Assembly: GCA_018816605.1 (NCBI GenBank)
Contig: JAHIVS010000346.1
Span: 1-14,680 of the forward strand
Direction of reading: 5' to 3'
DNA: 14,680 nucleotides
Source of the DNA: Pseudomonadota bacterium
GTDB taxonomy: Bacteria; Desulfobacterota; Desulfobacteria; Desulfobacterales; Desulfobacteraceae
The translations under genes were made by a program, and so were the position numbers. Under the pieces are notes generated by a model. It worked only from the letters and a program-made list of their open reading frames with translations. It did no database searches and had not been told where the DNA came from. Of this stretch, positions 1 through 5,453 are shown piece by piece (the stretch's first letter is position 1; each line of letters opens with the position of its first letter).

Positions 1-416
1 AGCTGCTGTGCAAAAAACCCATTGAAATCCGAGTGGTCAACCCGGTCAACCCCTTTTCTCCCAAACCCATGCCGCCGGAAAAATATGTCTGGTTCAGGGC
101 CATTGACAAGATTCCGCCCGGGGACACGGCCGCCCACCGGTATATGCTGGCCTATGCCTCGGATTTCCATCTGGTGACAACCTCTCTGTATCCCCACGGA
201 AAAACCTTCTGGTCACCGGATATGCAGGTGGCAAGCCTGGACCATTCCATGTGGTTCCACCGGCCATTTTGTATGGATGACTGGCTCCTCTATGCCATGA
301 AAAGCCCAACTGCCTGTAGCGGAAGGGGACTGAACATCGGCTCCATCTATACGCGGGAGGGGATTCTGGTGGCCAGTGTGGCCCAGGAAGGATTGTTGCG
401 GCCCCTGAAAAGATAA
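1..416 (+). CDS. tesB: Acyl-CoA thioesterase II (TesB type), 3' part only
   Basis: This gene enters from the left edge; the frame is open from base 3, so the true start lies outside the window. The GTG at 33 is an internal Val codon, not a start. About 137 C-terminal residues are visible, roughly the second half of a family of about 286 residues. They match the second hot-dog domain of TesB: a YASDF stretch, then ASLDHSMWFHRPF, then VAQEG close to the C terminus. Compared with E. coli TesB (catalytic Asp204, Thr228, Gln278, from memory), the equivalents are Asp in YASDF (codon 162-164), Ser in ASLDH and Gln in AQEG. Ser for Thr is a conservative swap seen in eukaryotic relatives. The family hydrolyses acyl-CoA to free fatty acid and CoA in the cytoplasm. 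A hairpin 30 bases after the stop may end the transcript. The family call is secure; substrate range is unknown. Confidence 0.93.
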   Translation, partial: LLCKKPIEIRVVNPVNPFSPKPMPPEKYVWFRAIDKIPPGDTAAHRYMLAYASDFHLVTTSLYPHGKTFWSPDMQVASLDHSMWFHRPFCMDDWLLYAMKSPTACSGRGLNIGSIYTREGILVASVAQEGLLRPLKR

Positions 417-437
417 AGCCGGGTCACGTTAAATGGG

Positions 438-484
438 ACAAACAAAAATGAGGGAACCCCGGCAAAAACCGCGGCACCCTCATT
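438..484 (-). terminator. Rho-independent terminator for minus-strand transcription, between tesB and the small ORF
   Basis: The arms at 447-454 (AATGAGGG) and 477-484 (CCCTCATT) are perfectly complementary over 8 bp. The pairing continues imperfectly inward, with CC/GG and CGG/CCG pairs around a loop of A residues. Read on the minus strand, the stem is followed by a T-rich run (ATTTTTGTTTG), the classic intrinsic terminator layout. Read on the plus strand there is no real T-run after the stem, so it would be weaker for tesB but may still protect its 3' end. The stop codon of the minus-strand small ORF (480-482) lies inside the stem. Confidence 0.7.
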
Positions 485-635
485 GGTTATTTCCGGCATG
501 GTTGCGGGGATTTGCCAGCCGATACCCGTGCATGGCTATGCAGCCTGCATCCTCCAGGGCTCTGAAGGCAACCCATTGCCGGTCATGGGGCATTCTCCCG
601 GGACACATCAGCAAATGACGGCAGATATCATACAT
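480..635 (-). CDS. Possible small protein, 51 residues, function unknown
   Basis: A minus-strand reading frame runs from ATG at 635 to TGA at 480-482. It encodes 51 residues starting MYDICRHLLMCP and ending RNHAGNNQ, with the inner stretch DRQWVAFRALEDAGCIAMHG. I do not recognise a family. Support is indirect. The codons (many GCC, CTG, CCC, CGG) resemble those of the surrounding genes. An AGGGA sits 7 bases before the ATG. The stop falls in the stem of a terminator that works best in this direction. A TTTACA-17-TAAAAA promoter-like pair lies upstream on the same strand (755 to 727). The frame stays open upstream of the ATG for about 28 more codons without another good start, so it could be the 3' remnant of a longer decayed gene. 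It is rich in Met, Cys, His and Arg, and no signal peptide or membrane segment is seen. It may also be chance. Confidence 0.33.
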   Translation of the reverse strand: MYDICRHLLMCPGRMPHDRQWVAFRALEDAGCIAMHGYRLANPRNHAGNNQ

Positions 636-737
636 GGGTTTTTCCCTGATACATCCCGAATCCCCTGGGAAGATAATACGTTTCTCCAGATAGTTGGCAA
701 TTCTAAATGTCCAACACCTTTAAAAATTTTTAAACCA

Positions 738-766
738 TTGTACATTGCCTGTAAATATAATATAGT
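738..766 (+). promoter_or_regulatory. Candidate sigma-70-type promoter for the dodecin gene
   Basis: TTGTAC (738-743) and TATAGT (761-766) are separated by exactly 17 bases in an AT-rich stretch. The -10 matches the consensus at 5 of 6 positions and the -35 at 3 of 6. Transcription would start near 773, giving a leader of about 95 bases before the dodecin ATG at 869. A minus-strand promoter-like pair (TTTACA at 755-750, TAAAAA at 732-727) overlaps it, which would make this a divergent promoter region. The rest of the 417-868 gap holds only the terminator and the small minus-strand ORF described separately. Confidence 0.4.
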
Positions 767-868
767 CTGGTATTGTGTAAGATGCATCTCTTTTCTGTTT
801 CGCATGTCTGTTCAACCGCCTGTCACACTTACATCATTTATATCCATTTTTTTAAAAGGAGAAAAATC

Positions 869-1078
869 ATGACTGACAGTACCTACAAAATTATTGATCT
901 GGTTGGATCAAGCACCACATCATGGGAAGATGCCGCGACAAATGCAATCAAAAGGGCATCCAAATCCCTAAGGGACTTACGAATCGCAGAGGTCACCAAG
1001 CTTGACATCAAAATTGAAGACGGCAAGCCTGCTCAATTCAGGACCAACATGCGCATCTCATTTAAATATCAGGATTAA
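869..1078 (+). CDS. Dodecin-family protein lacking the classical flavin-contact residues
   Basis: The 69-residue product has the whole dodecin fold pattern: a first strand (YKIIDLVGSS), an amphipathic helix (SWEDAATNAIKRASKSL), and two further strands (RIAEVTKLDIKIEDG and AQFRTNMRISFKYQ). Dodecins form hollow dodecamers in the cytoplasm that store or buffer flavins. In the archaeal prototype Trp36 stacks on the flavin and Gln55 contacts it (from memory). Here the aligned residues are Ile39 (in LRIAEV) and Arg58 (in QFRTN), so ordinary flavin binding is doubtful. The only Trp, residue 19, lies in the helix. The ATG at 869 was chosen because AGGAG sits at 857-861 with a 7-base gap; an upstream in-frame extension has no such site. 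The gene is alone, with its own promoter candidate, and converges on the chemoreceptor gene. Confidence 0.9.
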   Translation: MTDSTYKIIDLVGSSTTSWEDAATNAIKRASKSLRDLRIAEVTKLDIKIEDGKPAQFRTNMRISFKYQD

Positions 1079-1090
1079 AAACAGCACTAG

Positions 1091-1134
1091 CAAAAAAGCC
1101 GGTGGCCGGGTAAAAAAACCAGGCCACTGGCTTT
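1091..1134 (-). terminator. Terminator of the chemoreceptor gene, in the convergent gap with dodecin
   Basis: The arms 1095-1107 and 1122-1134 (AAAGCCGGTGGCC against GGCCACTGGCTTT) pair over 13 bp with one G-T wobble, and a further GGT/ACC pair may close the A-rich loop. On the minus strand the stem is followed by TTTTTT, so it fits an intrinsic terminator for the chemoreceptor gene, whose stop is 10 bases away. On the plus strand only a short T-run lies inside the right arm, but the stem probably also stops dodecin transcripts 17 bases after their stop codon. Confidence 0.82.
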
Positions 1135-1143
1135 AGGGGCTGT

Positions 1144-3153
1144 CTAGTGGGTCTTAAACCGGCCCAGCAGCTCATGAAGGCTGCCTGCCAGTTTCCGTAA
1201 GTCCTGGGAGTTGACCGTCACCTCCTGGGTGTCATCCTGGAGATCCAGGGCCGCCTGATTCACCGCAGCGATATCCTGGGCGATATCTGCAACAACGGTG
1301 GAACTTTTAGAGACATTTTCGTTGACTTCTGCCAGACCCTGGGATGCCTGGGATACATTATCTGCAATCTCCCGGGTGGCTGCTGATTGCTCTTCAATGG
1401 CCGTGGCAATGCTGGCAATGATATCATTTATCTCATTGATTACCTGGGATATTGCATCAATCTGGCCCATGGTGGAAACGGCGCTCTTCTGGATATCTTC
1501 CACCTGCTTTCGGATATCGCCGGTAGCAGATGCAGTTTGATTTGCCAGCGCCTTGATTTCACCGGCAACCACTGCAAAGCCTTTTCCGGCCTCACCTGCC
1601 CTGGCGGCTTCAATGGTGGCATTCAGTGCCAGCAGATTGGTCTGCTCGGAAATCTCAGCAATGGCATTCGTTACTGTACTGATGGCCGTCGCAGCACTGC
1701 CGAGACCGACCATGGAGGTGTTGGCGTCTCCGGCCTGGGCCACTGCCCGGGCACTGATGGTTCGGGCATTTTCAGCATTTCTTGCAATCTCATTTATCGT
1801 GGAAGACATCTGCTCTGCAGCCGTGGCCACCATATTGGTATTCTGGGTGGTCTCTTCCATGGCAGCCGCCACAGAAGAAAACCCGTCATTGACCTCCCGG
1901 GATGCCCTGGAAACATCCCCGGCTTTTTTCGCTGTATCTTCGGACCGGCCCTTCATGGCCTGGGCGATGTTCAGCAATGTATCAGAGGATGCATTGACCA
2001 TGCCGGCTGTTTTGACAACTTCAATTATAATGGTTTTCAATTTTTCAATAAAGGTATTGAACCAATGGGCCATTTCCCCGATTTCATCCCGGCTGGTCAC
2101 ACCCAGCTTTTTGGTCAGATCCCCCTCACCTTCTGCAATATCCTTGAGCATATTGGTGGCAGACAGTAGAGGACTTGAAATGGACCTGGCAAAAAAGAAG
2201 GCCAGCACCATAAAAACCAGAAACACGATGAGCCCGATGGTGACCATGACCATGAGCATTCTGTAGACCCCCACCATGACCTCTGATTTTTCAACCAGGC
2301 CGATCAGCTTCCACTTAAACCCGGGCATGGTATGAACAACCGCCAGATAGGGAATATTATCAAGTGCAACTTCCAGGTTGCCTGAATCGATTCTCTCCAG
2401 TTGGGCAAAGGCAGGGATACCGGTCTCTGCCATTTTCTTGAAATTGGTCTTTTCATCCCTGGGATTGGCCAGTATGGATCCGTCATCCTGAACCATCATG
2501 ACAAACCCGTTTTGACCCATTTTAATCTGCTTGATAAAATCCGTGAGCCCGGCAAGGCTCATGTCCACACCCGCCACCCCAAGCACATCCCCTGAACTGG
2601 TTCTAATGGGTTTCATCATGGAAATTCCCGTAGTGCCTGAGGAAAAAAGGTAAGCTGCGGAAAGGGTTGGCTGGTCATGTTTTTTTAATGCCGCCTCGTA
2701 CCAGGGACGTTTTCTGGGATCGTATCCAGCCGGCATGGCGCTGGTGCCTGAGGTGACAAAACCGCCCCATTTGGTCCCGAAATAGACCTCAACATAGGCG
2801 GGATTGTTCTTGGAAAACAACTTTAAAAATTCAACAACCCTTTTTTCTTTGTCATTGATGCCAAGGAATTGGGCTGTGACCTCCTTTGTCTGATTTACAT
2901 AGGAGGTCATGGATTCGTCTGCCTGGTTTACCAGTGAGGAATCTGCTATCACTGCAGCCGTGACCAGGGCATCATTCAAAAGAATATCAATGGCCTTGTC
3001 AATATGGTTGAGTTCTTTTTTAGCCGACTGATTGTACAGATCAACGGCGGATTTTTTAATCTGCAGCCCTAAAAATATACAAATTAAAAGAATGGGGATC
3101 AGTATGGACATGGCAAAGGAAACATACAATTTTTTTTGGATGGTAAGCTTCAT
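1144..3153 (-). CDS. Methyl-accepting chemotaxis protein with dCache sensor
   Basis: This 669-residue inner-membrane chemoreceptor has a membrane helix (about 10-32), a periplasmic double-Cache domain (about 35-290), a second helix (about 297-321), HAMP (about 322-375) and a long signalling coiled coil. The conserved hairpin tip (about 499-541: EISEQTNLLALNATIEAARAG onward) binds CheA and CheW. The Cache domain carries the GYDPRKRPWY motif (143-152), Tyr168 and Asp197 (GVDMSL), which resembles amino-acid-binding dCache proteins. However, the usual Asp two residues after the Tyr is Phe170, so the ligand may not be a standard amino acid. No CheR/CheB tether pentapeptide is seen at the C terminus (GRFKTH). 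The ATG at 3153 was chosen over one at 3240 because AAGGAG precedes it by 5 bases and MKLTIQKKLYVSF is a normal MCP N terminus. A sigma-28-like promoter lies upstream. Confidence 0.95.
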   Translation of the reverse strand: MKLTIQKKLYVSFAMSILIPILLICIFLGLQIKKSAVDLYNQSAKKELNHIDKAIDILLNDALVTAAVIADSSLVNQADESMTSYVNQTKEVTAQFLGINDKEKRVVEFLKLFSKNNPAYVEVYFGTKWGGFVTSGTSAMPAGYDPRKRPWYEAALKKHDQPTLSAAYLFSSGTTGISMMKPIRTSSGDVLGVAGVDMSLAGLTDFIKQIKMGQNGFVMMVQDDGSILANPRDEKTNFKKMAETGIPAFAQLERIDSGNLEVALDNIPYLAVVHTMPGFKWKLIGLVEKSEVMVGVYRMLMVMVTIGLIVFLVFMVLAFFFARSISSPLLSATNMLKDIAEGEGDLTKKLGVTSRDEIGEMAHWFNTFIEKLKTIIIEVVKTAGMVNASSDTLLNIAQAMKGRSEDTAKKAGDVSRASREVNDGFSSVAAAMEETTQNTNMVATAAEQMSSTINEIARNAENARTISARAVAQAGDANTSMVGLGSAATAISTVTNAIAEISEQTNLLALNATIEAARAGEAGKGFAVVAGEIKALANQTASATGDIRKQVEDIQKSAVSTMGQIDAISQVINEINDIIASIATAIEEQSAATREIADNVSQASQGLAEVNENVSKSSTVVADIAQDIAAVNQAALDLQDDTQEVTVNSQDLRKLAGSLHELLGRFKTH

Positions 3154-3223
3154 GACGACTCCTTTTGTTACGGTACTGAAATTTACGGCTATAAAGACAG
3201 GAACAACCGAAATAAAACATCCG

Positions 3224-3250
3224 CAAACGGCTTCGGACAAACGGTATTTA
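3224..3250 (-). promoter_or_regulatory. Candidate sigma-28 (FliA) promoter for the chemoreceptor gene
   Basis: On the minus strand, TAAA (3250-3247) is followed after exactly 15 bases by GCCGTTTG (3231-3224). The known flagellar sigma-28 consensus is TAAA-N15-GCCGATAA. The -35 core is perfect and the GCCG core of the -10 is intact, with 5 of 8 -10 positions matching. Transcription would start near 3217 and give a leader of about 65 bases to the ATG at 3153. Late flagellar and chemoreceptor genes are the normal targets of this sigma factor, so the position fits the gene. No competing good sigma-70 promoter was seen in the 291-base gap. Confidence 0.45.
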
Positions 3251-3368
3251 GAACTTATTATTATGGTTTCGCACAGGCGCCGACATTAATTGAATGGCAC
3301 CAGTATCCTTGGAAACCCATTGGAAGTCAAGAAAAAATTCTTGGGACTGGTGGGACAACGTTTACCTT

Positions 3369-3416
3369 AAAAACACTCGGGGATACCCGTGCCGATGGTT
3401 GGAAACCATATCCGGG
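3369..3416 (-). terminator. Hairpin cluster after arfB, probable weak terminator
   Basis: Starting about 29 bases after the arfB stop, the minus-strand RNA can form a 6-bp hairpin (ATGGTT at 3409-3404 with AACCAT at 3400-3395, loop TCC). Next to it is a short GC hairpin (3389-3378, CGGG-TATC-CCCG) followed four bases later by TTTTT (3373-3369). The central CGGG can instead pair with an upstream CCCG (3416-3413). The stems are short, so termination is plausible but not certain. Apart from this and the sigma-28-like site, nothing was recognised in the 3154-3444 gap. Confidence 0.35.
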
Positions 3417-3444
3417 ATTCAGGCTTTAACTGCCCGGATAATGG

Positions 3445-3858
3445 TTAGTGAGCGATTTTTTTTCTCAGGATCTTTAGGTTGCCATGTCGGGTCTTTGAAT
3501 CCATACGCTTTTGTCTGGATGACCTGGAGGGTTTACTGGGCCTCCTTTTCCGGGGTTCGCTGACAGCTGCCCGTATCAATTGCCCAAGCCGGTTCAGTCC
3601 ATCCTCCCTGTTTTTTTCCTGACTCCGGAAGGCCTGGGCCTTAATCACCACAACCCCGTCCTTGGTGATTCTATTGTCGTTAACGGCCAAAAGTTTCTCT
3701 TTATAAAGATCCGGCAAGTCCGATGCCCGGATATCAAACCGAAGGTGAATTGCAGACGACACTTTGTTGACATTCTGCCCGCCAGGGCCCTGGGCACGAA
3801 TGGCCTGAAACGAAATCTCTTTTTCGGAGACACTCACCAAATTGGAAATTTTTAACAT
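3445..3858 (-). CDS. arfB: Alternative ribosome-rescue peptidyl-tRNA hydrolase ArfB (YaeJ)
   Basis: The 137-residue product is about the length of E. coli ArfB (140) and follows it almost residue for residue. It has an N-terminal catalytic domain with GGQ at 26-28 (in RAQGPGGQNVNK), then SSAIHLRFDIRAS, VVVIKAQAFRSQE, and a strongly basic C-terminal tail (about 100-137). ArfB enters stalled ribosomes through the empty mRNA channel using that tail, and its GGQ loop releases the nascent chain from the P-site tRNA. It needs no stop codon. The absence of release-factor codon-recognition domains separates it from PrfA and PrfB. The ATG at 3858 has only a weak GGGA site, which fits translation from the mRNA of the upstream elaA-like gene 33 bases away. 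A hairpin cluster follows the stop. Confidence 0.95.
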   Translation of the reverse strand: MLKISNLVSVSEKEISFQAIRAQGPGGQNVNKVSSAIHLRFDIRASDLPDLYKEKLLAVNDNRITKDGVVVIKAQAFRSQEKNREDGLNRLGQLIRAAVSEPRKRRPSKPSRSSRQKRMDSKTRHGNLKILRKKIAH

Positions 3859-3891
3859 GGTTTGTCCCGTTTTTTGTGTGTCCGCACCATA

Positions 3892-4374
3892 CTAAAGCGC
3901 CCCCTGTTTCCGGACCATGTCAATGTGGGGAATATTGTCTTCTAGGTATATTGGGGATATGGGTTCAAACCCATGGGACTGGTAAAAAGCGCTCAAATAT
4001 TCCTGGGCTCCGATCTGAACGGGAATACCCGGCCAGTTCTTCCGGGAAAGATCTATGGCCTTTTCAATTAATGCATGGCCAAGTCCCCTGCCCCTGAACG
4101 CCTTGGCTGTTACAACCCGGCCGAAGCTGACCCCGGTGTAGCTGATCCCGGGGGCCAGTATTCTCAGATAGGCAGCCAGGCGATCATCGGCCAGGCGCAT
4201 GGCCACATGGAGGGTGTGGGCATGGGTATCCTTGCCATCCAGCTCCCCATAGGGACAGGCCTGTTCCACCACAAAAACATCCACCCGCAGCCGGAGCAGT
4301 TCGTAGAGTTTTGGGGCAGTCAATTGACTAAATTTTTTGATGTCCCATTTGATATCTGCAGGGATCAATTTCAT
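3892..4374 (-). CDS. elaA: ElaA-family GNAT N-acetyltransferase
   Basis: This 160-residue cytoplasmic protein is a single GNAT domain of the ElaA family. It shares the sequence signposts of E. coli ElaA: RVDVFVVEQACPY near residue 30-42, a DGKD turn, an acetyl-CoA loop RGRGLGHALI (motif A, about 114-123), then PVQIGAQEYLSAFYQSHGF and the C-terminal EDNIPHIDM. GNAT enzymes move acetyl from acetyl-CoA to an amine; the ElaA substrate is not established. It is about 7 residues longer at the N terminus than E. coli ElaA. The ATG at 4374 lacks a clear Shine-Dalgarno site, so the start is less sure than the family. It is probably the first gene of a two-gene unit with arfB. It diverges from the EamA permease gene across a 189-base gap. 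Confidence 0.9.
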   Translation of the reverse strand: MKLIPADIKWDIKKFSQLTAPKLYELLRLRVDVFVVEQACPYGELDGKDTHAHTLHVAMRLADDRLAAYLRILAPGISYTGVSFGRVVTAKAFRGRGLGHALIEKAIDLSRKNWPGIPVQIGAQEYLSAFYQSHGFEPISPIYLEDNIPHIDMVRKQGAL

Positions 4375-4471
4375 ATGAATCTTTTATACCGTATCTGTTT
4401 TGATCTGTTGCCAATTGTTTACCCATATCCCAGAACGGCTTTTCCGGCAAGGCCAAAAAGAGCGACATGAA

Positions 4472-4525
4472 CAAATCGGCAGGTGGTAGAAAAGATCAGA
4501 GGCCCTTTTACCAAAGGCTGATTTG
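4472..4525 (+). promoter_or_regulatory. Two-part hairpin in the leader or promoter region of the EamA permease gene
   Basis: Outer arms 4472-4480 and 4517-4525 pair over 9 bp with one G-T wobble (CAAATCGGC with GCTGATTTG). Inside, GGTA (4485-4488) pairs with TACC (4509-4512), and AAAG (4491-4494) with CTTT (4505-4508), leaving a 10-base loop. The right outer arm overlaps a TTGACT (4523-4528) that looks like a -35 box, though no good -10 follows at the right distance before the ATG at 4564. It could be an RNA leader element, an operator or a weak terminator; no known riboswitch class was recognised. Confidence 0.3.
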
Positions 4526-4563
4526 ACTTTTCAAACATCCATTTTCCTGATAAGGGTATCCGA

Positions 4564-5415
4564 ATGTTTACAGGATATATTTTTATCATATCGGCTGCCG
4601 TCTGCTGGGGGCTTATCGGGATCTTCTCAAGCCTTGCCTTTTCCCAGGGGGTTGCACCCATGGAAGTGGCCTTCTGGCGGGCTTTGTTAACCTGGTTCCT
4701 GTTTGGCACCCAGGCTGTGCTGCGAAAAGAAACCCGGATGGACAAAAAAGATATCCCCCTGTTCCTCATCTTCGGCATATTCGGGATTTCCCTTTTCTAC
4801 GTTTCCTACCAGATTGCGGTAAAGACTGCCGGCGCCGCTTTTGCGTCGGTTCTCCTGTATACGGCGCCCGCCTGGGTGGTGGCCTGTTCCTATTTTATTT
4901 ATAAAGAAAAACTGACCGTGTTGAAAGCCTTGGCCGTTGCCCTTGTGATCCTCGGGGTTTTTTTGATATCCCAAACAGGGGGAAATACCCAGGGCAACGC
5001 ATCCATCGGCTGGATCGCCATTATATCAGGACTTGGCGCAGGATTTTGCTATTCCCTTTATTATACCATTGGCAAATATTTTTCCGCCAAATATTCCAGT
5101 GCCAATCTGTTTTTATGGGTGCTGCCCATTGGTGCACTGGGAGTCCTGCCCTTTGTGGCCTTTTCAGACAAAACCTTCCTTGCCTGGACCGCATTGATTG
5201 CCATATCCTTTGTTTCAACCTTTCTGGCCAACTTTTGCTATTACAAAGGCCTTCAATATCTGGAAGCAGGCCGTGCTTCCATTGTCGCAACCCTTGAACC
5301 GGTGGTGGCAGCAGTCACTGCCTATGTATTTCTGGGAGAGTATTTTACCTTTTTGGGCTATACCGGCGCCGGGTTGATACTTGTTGCCGTAATCGCAACC
5401 ATTTACGAACAATAG
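4564..5415 (+). CDS. EamA-domain (DMT superfamily) inner-membrane permease
   Basis: The 283-residue protein consists almost entirely of hydrophobic helices, about ten, arranged as two tandem EamA repeats (about 4-136 and 150-279). This is the normal build and length of drug/metabolite transporters such as the YddG and RhaT relatives. Typical family signposts are the start TGYIFIISAAVCWGLIGIF, FWRALLTWFLFG in the first repeat, and the LEPVVAAVTAYVFLGE motif near 244-259 in the second. Members export amino acids, metabolites or drugs by proton exchange, or import nucleotide sugars; the substrate cannot be read from the sequence. AAGG lies 8 bases before the ATG. The ABC exporter genes start 38 bases after its stop with no terminator in between, so co-transcription is likely. 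A paired hairpin upstream may control it. Confidence 0.92.
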   Translation: MFTGYIFIISAAVCWGLIGIFSSLAFSQGVAPMEVAFWRALLTWFLFGTQAVLRKETRMDKKDIPLFLIFGIFGISLFYVSYQIAVKTAGAAFASVLLYTAPAWVVACSYFIYKEKLTVLKALAVALVILGVFLISQTGGNTQGNASIGWIAIISGLGAGFCYSLYYTIGKYFSAKYSSANLFLWVLPIGALGVLPFVAFSDKTFLAWTALIAISFVSTFLANFCYYKGLQYLEAGRASIVATLEPVVAAVTAYVFLGEYFTFLGYTGAGLILVAVIATIYEQ

Positions 5416-5453
5416 CAGATAAAAACAGTCCCGGACAAAAAAACCATAAGGGG

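Noticed and set aside
608..805. 65-residue minus-strand frame
   Set aside because: It crosses the AT-rich promoter region and competes with the better supported minus-strand frame at 480-635; no recognisable protein.
483..872. 129-residue plus-strand frame after tesB
   Set aside because: It begins within the terminator stem, has no ribosome-binding site, runs into the dodecin start, and its composition is not protein-like.
1387..2266. Long plus-strand frames (260 and 237 residues) opposite the chemoreceptor gene
   Set aside because: They are antisense shadows of the repetitive Ala/Glu-rich signalling domain; no family features.
3136..3429. Plus-strand frame with a protein-like end (YYYGFAQAPTLIEW ... 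GFRL) in the gap upstream of the chemoreceptor gene
   Set aside because: It starts inside the receptor gene on the other strand, has no ribosome-binding site, matches no family I know, and its codons (many A/T-ending) differ from the neighbouring genes. It is probably chance, though a decayed fragment cannot be excluded.
3445..3858. Peptide chain release factor PrfB for the GGQ protein
   Set aside because: It is only 137 residues, has no codon-recognition domains, and has the basic tail and sequence pattern of ArfB.
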